64,000 nt of DNA from an uncultured Lachnospiraceae bacterium. Its GTDB lineage: Bacteria > Bacillota > Clostridia > Lachnospirales > Lachnospiraceae. Positions 1 to 8,573 of the stretch are shown here, piece by piece; positions within the stretch are counted from its first letter, which is position 1, and every line of letters begins with the position of its first letter. The position numbers were made by a program, and so were the translations under genes. Under the pieces are notes generated by a model. That model saw only the letters and a program-made list of their open reading frames with translations, was not told the DNA's origin and did no database searches. The DNA is taken from contig CAJUAO010000012.1 in NCBI GenBank assembly GCA_910584685.1, forward strand, positions 36,761-100,760, read 5' to 3'.

Positions 1-251
1 TTAAGCCTCATCCTGCCATGTTTGAGGCTGCCTTCAGCCTTATCCCAAAGGAATATCGCAGCAAGGATAACATCCTGATGGTAGGAAATAATCTTCGCCG
101 CGATATAAAAGGCGCAAATAACTTTGGCATAACCTCTGTATGGATGAACTGGTCTCCAAGATACTTTCACGAAATAAGCGAGCCTGACCTTATGCCTGAC
201 TATGAAATAAAATCGCCACGGGAGCTTATCACCCTGTTAGAGAGGCTTTAA
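1..251 (+). CDS. HAD-superfamily hydrolase, C-terminal part (gene starts before the window)
   Basis: The open frame runs in from the left edge, so only the last 80 or so residues are present. The first codons read KPHPAMFE, which fits HAD motif III with its conserved lysine. MVGNNLRRDIKGANNFGI follows and fits motif IV, the acidic Mg-binding loop (here N-N-x-x-x-D). The family transfers phosphoryl groups through an aspartyl intermediate carried by motif I, which lies outside the window, so the substrate cannot be judged. It is one of few plus-strand genes here and converges on the ABC permease gene 38 bp downstream. The HAD call is firm and the specificity unknown. Confidence 0.75.
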   Translation, partial: KPHPAMFEAAFSLIPKEYRSKDNILMVGNNLRRDIKGANNFGITSVWMNWSPRYFHEISEPDLMPDYEIKSPRELITLLERL

Positions 252-289
252 ATTTACTGTTATAAATGCATTTATGGGTTTTAATAGCA

Positions 290-1999
290 TTAATATTTTG
301 GAAAATATTTTTTTGCCAGACATAAATCTATTTTATAAAAAATTGCCCCAAGCAACGCCAAAAGTCCTATGGCAATACCTCCCACAGCATAGACAGAAAT
401 CCCCGCAGACGCGCAAAGCTTAAAGCCTCCCAAACATATAAGCACCCCTGATATAAGAATAACAAACATAGGCACGATAGCCACTATATTCTGCTTAACC
501 GCCGCCTGCTCCGTCTGCCAGTCAAGCTTTGGTTTTATAATGTCAGTCATTATTTGAAGGAAATTAAATGATATGCAGGCGCATACGCTTATAATAACCG
601 ACATTACCGCCGCTCCTAAAGGTATGTCAAAATCAAACGCTAGTATGGCTGCTGCCATTCCTATTATGGAATATAAGGTTCCCGTTACAAGCGTCAATAT
701 TATTCCTGGCAATATCTTTGCCAAAAGCTGCTTTTCATAGCTCATAGGTATATATTTCATAAAGAAAACATTTTTTCCCTCTCTTGAAATAGCGGTATTA
801 TTTAACATGCTGAAGGATACCGCAAGCACCGTCAGACCAAATACAACCATCATACACAGGCCCGCAAGCAGCTCCGGGTAAGCCTCTATAAGCTGTGAAA
901 AGCTCATCTCTCCCTCTGACACCGCTGTCTCACCATTATCATTAAAGGCTCCCACTATCATAGGAATAAGAAAAATTACCGGCCACAGGGCAGACAGCAT
1001 AATGCAGTTCATAAAATATATAGGCGTTCTGAAGGCCAGCTTAAGCTCCTTAACTACATACGCCTTTAGCTTGGAATTTTTTCTCACTGCCCTTTCCATT
1101 TCCACGCTGCTAAGGCTTTTGCTTTTTGATTTTGTCTGGGACATTTCAACTACTGATTTTATATATACGCCTCTTGCAACAAATATGAATAATACCACAA
1201 ATGCCGCCGCAGATGCTAAAAACAATATAAGCATAAGGGGACTCCTTTCAGAGACCGCCCTTTCTGCCAGCAAAGTATTCGGAAAAACGGTACTCATTAT
1301 ACGCAAAAGAGATTTACCCTTTGTCATAAGCATTTTTGCAATTTCAACATCATCTGAATTGCCGAAGGACTGGGTAAATACATTAATGACAATCACCATT
1401 ATAAGGGCAAATATAGTGGATATAACCGTAAGAAAATCCTTATTTCTCGCCCGCTTAAATACTCTTATAAGCACCATTGAAATAAGGCTTCCATATATAA
1501 GAGGCGTGACCGGAAGAATAACCGTGACAAGAACCGCCATAATCCAGTATAATACGCCGCAGCCTCCGGCTATGCCGTAGCCTGTAAGTATTGGCATAAC
1601 AAACAGCAAATCCGTTAAAAAGGTATAAAAATACATGGTTGTAAACTTCGCTCCTACTATGTGCTCAGCCTTAAGAGGCATAGGCAGCAGAAACTCCGTA
1701 TCGCTTGAATTAAAGAAAATGCCTACGCACATAGTCATTCCGCTGAAAAATGACATAAAAACTCCCGCGATACATGCCATTCCTATAATAATATCCGTAT
1801 TTAAGCCTTCAAGCATACGATAGCCTGAATAGCCCATATAGCCAAGCATTCCTGCAAAGGGTATCATACATATTCCAAGAAATATATATATAAGCGATTT
1901 TTTAATTCTTCCTTTCTTTCTCCCGTTTCCGTCATCATAGGTCATGTTTCCAAAACCGGACTTAAGGAGTACCTTTGTTAATATAAAAAATTTTTTCAT
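290..1999 (-). CDS. ABC transporter permease (large ABC-2-like exporter subunit)
   Basis: This 569-residue protein is mostly hydrophobic, with about a dozen membrane segments in two blocks (about residues 35-275 and 330-560) split by a basic cytoplasmic stretch rich in K and S near 290-320. It has no nucleotide-binding motifs. Its start codon overlaps the stop of the ATPase gene (1999..2721) as TAATG, so the two are translationally coupled and should form one transporter. The operon begins with a GntR regulator. Drug, peptide or lipid export is the usual role of such pairs, but the substrate is not visible here. Confidence 0.8.
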   Translation of the reverse strand: MKKFFILTKVLLKSGFGNMTYDDGNGRKKGRIKKSLIYIFLGICMIPFAGMLGYMGYSGYRMLEGLNTDIIIGMACIAGVFMSFFSGMTMCVGIFFNSSDTEFLLPMPLKAEHIVGAKFTTMYFYTFLTDLLFVMPILTGYGIAGGCGVLYWIMAVLVTVILPVTPLIYGSLISMVLIRVFKRARNKDFLTVISTIFALIMVIVINVFTQSFGNSDDVEIAKMLMTKGKSLLRIMSTVFPNTLLAERAVSERSPLMLILFLASAAAFVVLFIFVARGVYIKSVVEMSQTKSKSKSLSSVEMERAVRKNSKLKAYVVKELKLAFRTPIYFMNCIMLSALWPVIFLIPMIVGAFNDNGETAVSEGEMSFSQLIEAYPELLAGLCMMVVFGLTVLAVSFSMLNNTAISREGKNVFFMKYIPMSYEKQLLAKILPGIILTLVTGTLYSIIGMAAAILAFDFDIPLGAAVMSVIISVCACISFNFLQIMTDIIKPKLDWQTEQAAVKQNIVAIVPMFVILISGVLICLGGFKLCASAGISVYAVGGIAIGLLALLGAIFYKIDLCLAKKYFPKY

Positions 2000-2721
2000 T
2001 AATCCATCCCTCCTGTAAGCCTAAGGAAAATCTCCTCAAGAGAGCCTTCGTTGCTCTGCTTTAGCTCCTCTAAGCTGCCGTTAAACACAAGGGCTCCCTG
2101 ATTGATTATAGCGACCTTATCACACAGCTTTTCCGCCACCTCAAGGACATGGGTGGAAAAAATAACAGTATTTCCTGCCGCCGCATGCTCCTTCATCATT
2201 TCTTTAAGAGCATAGGATGACTTAGGGTCAAGTCCTGTTAAGGGCTCGTCAAGTATCCAAACTGACGGATTGTGCACCAACGCTCCCATAAGCACTATTT
2301 TTTGCCTCATTCCATGGGAATAGCTTAATATCTTATCCCCAAGGGCCGGCGTCATTTCAAATTTTTCTGCATATTTGTTTATTCTTTCGTTTCTTATATT
2401 TTCAGGAACATCATATATATCCGCCATAAAGTTCAAATATTCTATTCCCTTAAGCCTTAAAAACATGTCCGGGTTGTCCGGAACAAAGCCAAACTGTTTC
2501 TTTGCCTCTAATGGCTCCTTTGCTATATCAAAACCGTTTATTGTTATGACTCCCTCTGTAGCTGATATAATCCCTGTCATCATTTTTAAGGTAGTTGATT
2601 TTCCCGCGCCGTTTGGCCCGATATAAGCTAAAATCTGTCCGTCCTCTATCGTAAGATTCAGATTGTCTACCGCCTTTTTTGTTCCTCCGTAAATTTTAGT
2701 TACATTTCTTATGGTTATCAT
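1999..2721 (-). CDS. ABC transporter ATP-binding protein
   Basis: A 240-residue ATPase. Walker A is GPNGAGKS (35-42), the signature is LSYSHG (132-137, a variant of LSGGQ), Walker B is VWILDE (154-159), and the H-loop histidine is near 191. Length and motifs fit the single-domain ATPases that energise ABC-2 exporters (CcmA/YtrB-like). It is coupled to the permease at 290..1999 by a one-base overlap and follows the DUF5808 membrane protein. The GntR regulator at the operon head suggests induction by a cell-envelope or small-molecule signal, as in YtrA-type operons. That signal is inference. Confidence 0.9.
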   Translation of the reverse strand: MITIRNVTKIYGGTKKAVDNLNLTIEDGQILAYIGPNGAGKSTTLKMMTGIISATEGVITINGFDIAKEPLEAKKQFGFVPDNPDMFLRLKGIEYLNFMADIYDVPENIRNERINKYAEKFEMTPALGDKILSYSHGMRQKIVLMGALVHNPSVWILDEPLTGLDPKSSYALKEMMKEHAAAGNTVIFSTHVLEVAEKLCDKVAIINQGALVFNGSLEELKQSNEGSLEEIFLRLTGGMD

Positions 2722-2783
2722 ATAACACTCCTGCCTTTCAAAAATAATATATTTTTTCTTGGGTTTTCCACAATCCCTTTTGA

Positions 2784-4214
2784 TTACTTCTGCCTACCTT
2801 CATGCAGCAATAAAAGCTCCTCATAAATTTTGATAGTTTCCTCCGGTTCCTCGTCATTTAAATAATATACCTCTGCTCCTGCCTCAAGGCGTATGTAAGG
2901 TCCTGTCTTAATTCTTACACAGACTTCACATTTCTTCCTTTCTCCCTCTTTCTCCGCAAAGCTTCCCTTATAAATGGTTTCCATTCCCGTACCGACACGC
3001 TTGCTTAAATCGGGAAGCTCCTCTAAAAGCTCCACCTTTGTCACGGCGTTTAAGGATATCTTATACTCCTCGCTTAACTGGCCTGATATAATATATTTGT
3101 CCGTAAGTTCAAGCTTTATGGGCGTATAATCTATTAAAAGCATCCATATACTTGCCCCCACGGTAGAGACTATTAGTATAATTCCTATTATTGCCATGGT
3201 AATCTTTCCGGCAGGCTTTGCCATATTAATTGTTGTTCCGATGCCTGTGCGCTTGCTTACCATAAACCTTTTATCGTTTTTATTGTAATATACTATTCCC
3301 CAAAGCCAGTGTCTGTCATCATCCTCGCCGTCAAAGGCTTGTGCGGCATATTTGTCCTGCACCTTAATAACCTTTATCTCTGCCAGAAGCATTACCGTCA
3401 GCAAAATAACGGAGTATATAAAGGATACTATAACAACCTCAAGCCAGCCTGTATCAATGTCTCCCATTCTAAACCAAATATAAAATGTAAATGCGGCATT
3501 TAACCATATAAAAATCGTAAAGGCCCTGCTCCACTGATAATTCTTTACTCTGGCTATCTGCATATTTACAGAGCTGTCACGGCTTACTACCTCTGTCCTA
3601 AGCCTTCCAAAATAAAGAATAAGTGCATAGGCTAATACGCCTGTCAGACTGCTTACGCCGATTATCAAAAGATTTATTCCCTTCATATCACCGCTTTTAG
3701 GAATAAAACATTCAAGTATAAAGGGAACAGCTCCTGCAAGCAGTCCGGCGGCTCCTGTCTTAAGAAAAAAAGCCGGCTCTCTGTATGCCGCAGCTTTTAT
3801 ATCAACCTCCACGACACATCTGTCTGTTTTTTCCTTATCCATATATATTTCTCTGTTTTTTATATCCTTAAGCTTTTTATTGGCCCTTGCAAAGGGAATA
3901 AAATATATAATTATCGTTACCATAATAAGCAGCATAAAGCCTGACATATAGATTGAGCTTCTTTTTGGTATACAGCATAATATATATCCTGCGATAACTA
4001 TAAGATTTGCAAGCATAAGATTTCTGTTATATTTCTTCTTAAGCCTTTCCAGTCTGTTATTCCCTTCCTCGTCAAAATCCTCCTTCCACAAGGTTACGCC
4101 AAACAGGATTTTCCCTTTTCTTTTTCCCTCAAAATATAATACGCCATACATAACGCACATTATGGGAAGAAAGCATATAACTCCCATCAGAATTTTCATT
4201 GCCATATTTTTCAC
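2784..4214 (-). CDS. DUF5808/DUF1648-type multi-pass membrane protein
   Basis: A 476-residue protein with about eight membrane segments: one at the N-terminus, pairs near 50-100 and 155-210, a pair near 240-290, and one near 350-370. A cytoplasmic-type motif around residues 300-345 (DRHWLWGIVYYNKND, then RTGIGTTIN) is the hallmark of DUF5808. The last 100 residues form a non-membrane domain. Such proteins usually sit beside GntR (YtrA subfamily) regulators and ABC exporters, as here, and are thought to help sense or modulate transport. The exact function is unknown. A strong AAGGGGTG ribosome site precedes the start. Confidence 0.7.
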   Translation of the reverse strand: MKNMAMKILMGVICFLPIMCVMYGVLYFEGKRKGKILFGVTLWKEDFDEEGNNRLERLKKKYNRNLMLANLIVIAGYILCCIPKRSSIYMSGFMLLIMVTIIIYFIPFARANKKLKDIKNREIYMDKEKTDRCVVEVDIKAAAYREPAFFLKTGAAGLLAGAVPFILECFIPKSGDMKGINLLIIGVSSLTGVLAYALILYFGRLRTEVVSRDSSVNMQIARVKNYQWSRAFTIFIWLNAAFTFYIWFRMGDIDTGWLEVVIVSFIYSVILLTVMLLAEIKVIKVQDKYAAQAFDGEDDDRHWLWGIVYYNKNDKRFMVSKRTGIGTTINMAKPAGKITMAIIGIILIVSTVGASIWMLLIDYTPIKLELTDKYIISGQLSEEYKISLNAVTKVELLEELPDLSKRVGTGMETIYKGSFAEKEGERKKCEVCVRIKTGPYIRLEAGAEVYYLNDEEPEETIKIYEELLLLHEGRQK

Positions 4215-4249
4215 CCCTTTTATTATGATTTTAATTCATGCTTGATTTC

Positions 4250-4639
4250 TTACCGTAAGCTCTCTTTGCTCTTATCGCCTCTGTATATCTCACGGCACAT
4301 ATCAACTATTTCCTCCTCGCTCATTCCCTTTGTTTTCCCCTCGGCTATAATAATTTCGAGCTTTTCCCTTATTTTGTTTTTTACATCGGAATTTTCACTG
4401 CTGCCAAAGCATACTGCCGCTCCGTTTCTTCTGTCTGTAATTATATACCCCTCCTGCTTAAGCATCTGATAGGCTTTATTTACGGTCATGGAATTTATGC
4501 CTGCCTCCCCTGCCAACGCCCGCACCGTAGGAAGCCTTTCACCGTTTTTAAGCCTTCCGTCCGCCATAGCCTGCACCATTTGGTTTCGAATCTGGATATA
4601 TATGGGAATATCGCTTGTAAAATCCAAAGTCAGTATCAT
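4250..4639 (-). CDS. GntR-family transcriptional regulator (YtrA subfamily)
   Basis: About 129 residues. The N-terminal winged helix has the typical opening DIPIYIQIRNQMVQAMADG and the HTH core LPTVRALAGEAGINSMTVNK. A short helical tail follows (about 80-129), where YtrA-type proteins dimerise, with no large effector domain. The frame opens at a GTG at 4648, but the ATG at 4639 has AGGTG seven bases upstream and is the better start. It heads the operon containing the DUF5808 protein, ATPase and permease. An inverted repeat lies directly over its promoter, so it very probably represses itself and the transporter. Confidence 0.88.
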   Translation of the reverse strand: MILTLDFTSDIPIYIQIRNQMVQAMADGRLKNGERLPTVRALAGEAGINSMTVNKAYQMLKQEGYIITDRRNGAAVCFGSSENSDVKNKIREKLEIIIAEGKTKGMSEEEIVDMCREIYRGDKSKESLR

Positions 4640-4654
4640 ATGTATCACCTACTC

Positions 4655-4702
4655 TGTATTGTTTGTATTGTTAATCATAATACAAACAATACAATTTGTC
4701 AA
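4655..4702 (-). promoter_or_regulatory. SigmaA promoter overlapped by 39-bp inverted-repeat GntR operator
   Basis: On the minus strand TTGACA (4697-4702) lies 17 bp from TATGAT, a near-consensus vegetative promoter for the GntR operon. Exact 15-bp arms, TGTATTGTTTGTATT (4655-4669) and its complement (4679-4693), flank a 9-bp spacer and cover the spacer and -10 region. The arms themselves repeat TTGTATT/TTTGTATT. Position and symmetry fit an auto-repression operator for the adjacent GntR protein; binding is inferred. Confidence 0.8.
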
Positions 4703-4759
4703 GTTTATAATTTATAGCGGATTGCTCATATTTAACATTTCCTTACGTGCCCCTGTGCA

Positions 4760-4796
4760 TAAAAAACAGGAGCAAAACATTATCTGCTTTGCTCCT
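4760..4796 (-). terminator. Intrinsic terminator of the BFD-like gene
   Basis: GGAGCAAA (4769-4776) pairs with TTTGCTCC (4788-4795). On the minus strand the stem is followed by TGTTTTTT. The stop codon of the BFD-like gene lies in the loop, so the terminator begins inside the reading frame. Confidence 0.75.
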
Positions 4797-4968
4797 TTAC
4801 CAAGGCTTCAACAAGATTCTTTACATCCTCAAGGCATGCGCCGCAGACAGTGCCTGCTCCCGTTGCCTCCTGAACGTCTTCCAAGGTGGAAGCTCCTGCC
4901 TCAACAGCCTCCTTAATCATTCCCTTTGTAACACCTGTACAGTTACATACAATTTCATCAAGATTCAT
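4780..4968 (-). CDS. BFD-like [2Fe-2S]-binding protein
   Basis: A 62-residue protein with the bacterioferritin-associated ferredoxin (BFD) cysteine pattern: VCNCTGV near the N-terminus and GTVCGACLED about 32 residues later, giving C-x-C and C-x2-C ligands for a [2Fe-2S] cluster. The region between forms the helical BFD fold (MIKEAVEAGASTLEDVQEAT). Such free-standing domains move electrons or feed Fe-S or iron metabolism; the partner is not evident here. The frame can extend to 5001, but the ATG at 4968 carries the GGATGG ribosome site. It lies just beyond the island boundary. Confidence 0.85.
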   Translation of the reverse strand: MNLDEIVCNCTGVTKGMIKEAVEAGASTLEDVQEATGAGTVCGACLEDVKNLVEALVKEQSR

Positions 4969-5011
4969 TACACACCATCCTTTCAAGGTTAGAATATCCA
5001 AATAAAATATA

Positions 5012-5246
5012 TCTTATACATACGCTATTGTCCTTTAATGTTAAATCTGTAATTTAACAGCTCCCAATTTGGTCTGAACCACTGCATTATGGTCCAATAG
5101 CCTGCGCTATCTCATCAAGCATAATAACGGCATTATTGTTTATGGCTATTTGAACGGCCTCTATGTTTCCTATGGTTGCAGCTTTTGTTTGTCCTCTTCG
5201 GTAACTGCATATTCTATTACCCTTCTCACCATATTTAACGGAAAAC
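5012..5246 (-). pseudogene. Decayed 3' fragment of the LysM-GH18 gene (second copy of 16003..17151)
   Basis: Three blocks align colinearly with the intact gene: 5012-5107 with about 15990-16085, 5108-5197 with 16201-16290, and 5198-5246 with 16358-16406, at roughly 90% identity by eye. Internal losses of 115 and 67 bp, neither a multiple of three, destroy the frame. The first loss sits at a repeated CTGCGC in the intact copy (16080-16085 and 16191-16196), which suggests slippage between short repeats. Similarity runs past the stop codon into the 3' flank. Fragment and intact gene are in the same orientation and bracket the 11-kb accessory island. Confidence 0.88.
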
Positions 5247-5263
5247 ATTTTATATAAGGCAAA

Positions 5264-5761
5264 TTACTTTAAACGAACATAGTATGTTCCTTTTCCTGCC
5301 CCCTCTTTTTTCAATTCACCTGATTTTACCAGCTTGCGAAGCGCTCCTTCGACAGAGCTTACACTAAGTGACGGACAAAGTTCTCTTATATCCTGTTTCG
5401 TAAATTTTCCAATCTTATTCAATATCGCTTTTCTAACAATGTCAATAGAGGGCAGTTTTTCTTCTACAATCAAAAACCTGTCCTCTAATTCTTTATACGC
5501 TGCAAGTATAATGCCTAACAGATATTTGATAAACGGCACAGTGTCCTCAGTACCTTCATGCCAGCCGTCCTGCGACTGTCCAAGGACATCATAATACAAG
5601 TCCTTGTTTTTTGCTATTTTTGCCTCCAATGAAATATATTTGCCCACATAAAATCCGCTGCGGTATAAAAGCAAAGTTGTGAGAAGCCTGCTCATTCTGC
5701 CATTGCCGTCATTGAACGGATGTATACAAAGAAAATCTAGGATTTTTAATGTATCGGGCAT
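5264..5761 (-). pseudogene. Fic-domain protein, truncated (N-terminal half missing)
   Basis: The frame holds the Fic active loop HPFNDGNGRMSR near its start (about residues 14-25), with the catalytic histidine and the GNGR phosphate-binding turn, then the helical remainder and a C-terminal winged-helix-like segment. Fic AMP-transferases of this group are normally about 350-380 residues, with an inhibitory or substrate-binding N-terminal half. Here 165 residues remain and a stop lies two codons upstream of the first ATG. The gene sits between the GH18 fragment and the restriction gene, so it was probably cut by arrival of the restriction system. Activity is unlikely but not excluded. Confidence 0.75.
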
Positions 5762-5911
5762 ATAATGCTATCCCCCAGTTTCTGTATGCCCTCTATAATC
5801 AATGCCTTAAACACGTATATGTTTTTCAGGGCAAAATAAAATACAAGTTCCCTTATAAAATGTTCCTGTATATACTTCTGCATTTCTTTTAATTTTGCTC
5901 TGAATTTTACT

Positions 5912-7708
5912 CTACATGATATCCCCATATCCAATAGTTCTTCCTGCAACCATTAATTGTTGCATTTCATAATCCTCATCTCTATATGTTGAAATTTTAA
6001 CCTCATCATTTTTATCAAAATATGAAAAGCACATTGAATATGGCATTCTTCCCGATTTCAATTCCTCTGCAAGCAAAAGAAGATTGATTGTATTAATTGC
6101 AGCTCCGCTTACTCCAGTTCTCTCGCAAATATTATTCAATCTATCCTTAAATCCACCCGTAAATTCTCCTGATACAAAAACATAATTAAAATCGCTAACA
6201 GTATCTTCAAATATTTTCCACCATTGATTTGGATTGATTGAAGATTGTCTTGTTTTATTTTCCTCAATATATCGCACCATTTCATCTGCTTGACTTATTG
6301 GAAGTGAATACCCTTTTGAATAAGCTTTATTATCAATAATAAGTCCATTTTTACCATAATAAACACATACATCGGGTTTTCTCATATCTCCTAATCTTGC
6401 ACCTTTAAAATCAAGCTCTGTTGTAAACAATTCTGCCGTCTGTATTTCATAATCCCTATTTGAATCACTGTCAAACCCTAAATCAATCAGCAGTAAATAT
6501 TTATGATTTACACACTGTAATTTCTTTCTGACATTATCTTTAATTATTGCAAAATCTGATTTTGCTATATTTTGAACTTGGGCAGGAATACTCAATCCAA
6601 CAATCGTATCTGTCACTTTATACTGATTTTGTTTTACAGCAACAGACAATCCAATATTATCAAAACTATTTATATCGTCCGCTATTGTACTTTCTGATTC
6701 TAATATTCCCCTTGATTTAAGATACTTCTGCAAATACGTCAGACTTCTAAAATCCGATTGCAAAGCGTTCAATAAATGTGTTCTTCTGTTTCTCAAATAA
6801 TCCCTGTCAATTGCTTTTGTTGCCAACATATCCCACATAACACGTTTAGGAATTTTAACAAATTTTGAAATGCCTTTTATATGTTTTATTATTCTCAAAC
6901 CTTTGAGTGTAATTTCATATGCCTGAGCAATCGTATCTGAATATTCTTCCCCGCTTATAACAGTTGTAACAGTTTTATTAACCTGTGTTACCCATCCCAA
7001 CTGTTTTAACCAACTGCATATTGTTCTCGCATATTTATCGCTTGTACCCTCTGTATCAGACAATATCTTGTTACGCTCTTTGGTATCATTAATCTCCGAC
7101 AGTCCTTGCAATATCAGGTGTTGAGGAATTGAAGTAAAACCAGCCTCGCCAATAAATCCTAACTTCTCGCCTATCTCAAACTTTGTCAGAGGGTTATTAC
7201 TTTCCAATAAAAGCATAACCCTGCATACAGGCGGATATGATAAAAAAGCTCTTTTCAAAATATCTTCTTCCTCATTACTTCCATCCTCTGTATGAGCATA
7301 TTGCTCTCCTAATTCAGATAAGCAGCACTCATCTGACTGCCTGTCATATTCAAGAAGTCCTACGCTCACTCCCCACCTCAAAAACGAATCAGCGGGCCAG
7401 TCGCTCTGATACTCTTTTCTTTGTCCTGGCAAAGCTGCCTGTACAATACCAGAACAAGGTGCATTTCTTCTTGTATAACCTTTCGGTGTTCCTTTCCCTT
7501 TCAAATGCTGATAAGGAATATGTATTCTTTCTTCCGATAATTCCCTTATAAATTCATCTCTGCCATATTCCTTTGATATAAGACGTGGAATTTTATCAAT
7601 CCTTAACTCCTTGTTTACATCCGAATTAAGCAAAAAAAGCTTTATTACTCTTTTTAGGCTGCTGATTTTATACGCCTCCTGCACCCACCCAAAAGTCCTT
7701 TCTGCCAT
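5912..7708 (-). CDS. FokI-like type IIS restriction endonuclease
   Basis: The 598-residue protein matches the remembered sequence of FokI along its length. It opens with TFGWVQ, has SSLKRVIKLF near the start, and has FLSYPPVCRVMLLLES then LTKFEIGEKLGFIGEAGFTS in the recognition half. The cleavage domain has RKPD and IIDNKAYSKGYSLPI (about residues 443-470), which align with the FokI catalytic residues D450, D467 and K469. QADEMVRYIEENKTRQ and INPNQWWK follow, also as in FokI. The order of recognition then cleavage domain is conserved. Two methyltransferase genes lie immediately upstream (13-bp gap), completing a restriction-modification operon. Recognition of GGATG is expected only if specificity follows FokI. 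Confidence 0.92.
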   Translation of the reverse strand: MAERTFGWVQEAYKISSLKRVIKLFLLNSDVNKELRIDKIPRLISKEYGRDEFIRELSEERIHIPYQHLKGKGTPKGYTRRNAPCSGIVQAALPGQRKEYQSDWPADSFLRWGVSVGLLEYDRQSDECCLSELGEQYAHTEDGSNEEEDILKRAFLSYPPVCRVMLLLESNNPLTKFEIGEKLGFIGEAGFTSIPQHLILQGLSEINDTKERNKILSDTEGTSDKYARTICSWLKQLGWVTQVNKTVTTVISGEEYSDTIAQAYEITLKGLRIIKHIKGISKFVKIPKRVMWDMLATKAIDRDYLRNRRTHLLNALQSDFRSLTYLQKYLKSRGILESESTIADDINSFDNIGLSVAVKQNQYKVTDTIVGLSIPAQVQNIAKSDFAIIKDNVRKKLQCVNHKYLLLIDLGFDSDSNRDYEIQTAELFTTELDFKGARLGDMRKPDVCVYYGKNGLIIDNKAYSKGYSLPISQADEMVRYIEENKTRQSSINPNQWWKIFEDTVSDFNYVFVSGEFTGGFKDRLNNICERTGVSGAAINTINLLLLAEELKSGRMPYSMCFSYFDKNDEVKISTYRDEDYEMQQLMVAGRTIGYGDIM

Positions 7709-7721
7709 ATCTAATCCTCCG

Positions 7722-8573
7722 TTAATAATTTGTAACCAAGACTTCTTGCGTCACATTATTGCTATTTTTTGTATGATAATTGCAATTATTATAGTTAAAG
7801 TTTATCCGGTGCATATGATATTTCCGTTCTTTTTTCCAATCCAACAAAATATTATTTATAGCGCCTTTATGATGTGAAACATTTGACAACGCAAATTTTA
7901 TTCTGCGTTCATTTAGGCTGTCCAATATATCATACAAAGCTCTCTCATCATCTCCGTTCCACCCCTTAAAGCCCCTTTTTCCGTCATTATAACTTCCACA
8001 AGTTATTAAATACGGCGGATCAGCGTATAAGAAATCTCCTTCTTTCATTAAGCTGTAATCAAACTCCCTAAAATCGCAGGAAATATAGCGTATCTGTTCA
8101 ATAATACCCTGTAACCTGCTCAAATTATCTCTCATTACTTCATTGAATGAACTTCTATCCTTTCCAAAAGGATTATTATATTCATGAGCAGAATTAAATC
8201 TGAATTGATAATTAAAACTAAAACACATCAATACATACAAATCTAACGGATTTTTCGTAGCATTATAATGGTTTCTAAAACGCTCATAAGCTGCTTTATC
8301 TTCTTTCGTCAACTTCCACTCATTGATAATGTCATCTATTCTGCATATCGTTTCTTCTATGCCTAAACGCTGAAATTCTTTGTATATATCTATCACAAAA
8401 AAATTCAAGTCATTGGCTATATGTTCATTTGCACTTGTGTTAAAGGTTACATCGCATCCCCCGCAAAATATATCAACCATAAGGTCAACATTTTTTGGAA
8501 ACCACTTTTGTATCTGCCCCATAATTCGATATTTATTTCCTATGTAATTCATAGGTGCTTTTATATATTCCAT
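7722..8573 (-). CDS. DNA adenine methyltransferase (second strand enzyme of the FokI-like system)
   Basis: 283 residues of the D12/Dam-like alpha class of N6-adenine methyltransferases. Motif X is PMNYIGNKYRIMGQI (8-22), motif I is DIFCGGCDVTF (about 34-44, the FxGG AdoMet loop), and motif IV is DPPYLITCGSYN (about 179-190, the catalytic DPPY). The family transfers a methyl group from AdoMet to adenine. FokI-type sites are asymmetric, so each strand needs its own enzyme. M.FokI carries both in one fused polypeptide, whereas here they are two genes overlapping by one base. This one corresponds to one half of the fusion. Which strand it modifies cannot be read from sequence. Confidence 0.88.
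   Translation of the reverse strand: MEYIKAPMNYIGNKYRIMGQIQKWFPKNVDLMVDIFCGGCDVTFNTSANEHIANDLNFFVIDIYKEFQRLGIEETICRIDDIINEWKLTKEDKAAYERFRNHYNATKNPLDLYVLMCFSFNYQFRFNSAHEYNNPFGKDRSSFNEVMRDNLSRLQGIIEQIRYISCDFREFDYSLMKEGDFLYADPPYLITCGSYNDGKRGFKGWNGDDERALYDILDSLNERRIKFALSNVSHHKGAINNILLDWKKERKYHMHRINFNYNNCNYHTKNSNNVTQEVLVTNY

Noticed and set aside
1002..1580. Long plus-strand frame inside the ABC permease gene
   Set aside because: It is antisense to a well-supported gene; shadow frames like this occur over most minus-strand genes here.
5746..5949. 67-codon frame overlapping nuclease end and Fic fragment
   Set aside because: It spans a junction of two fragments, has no ribosome site and resembles no family.
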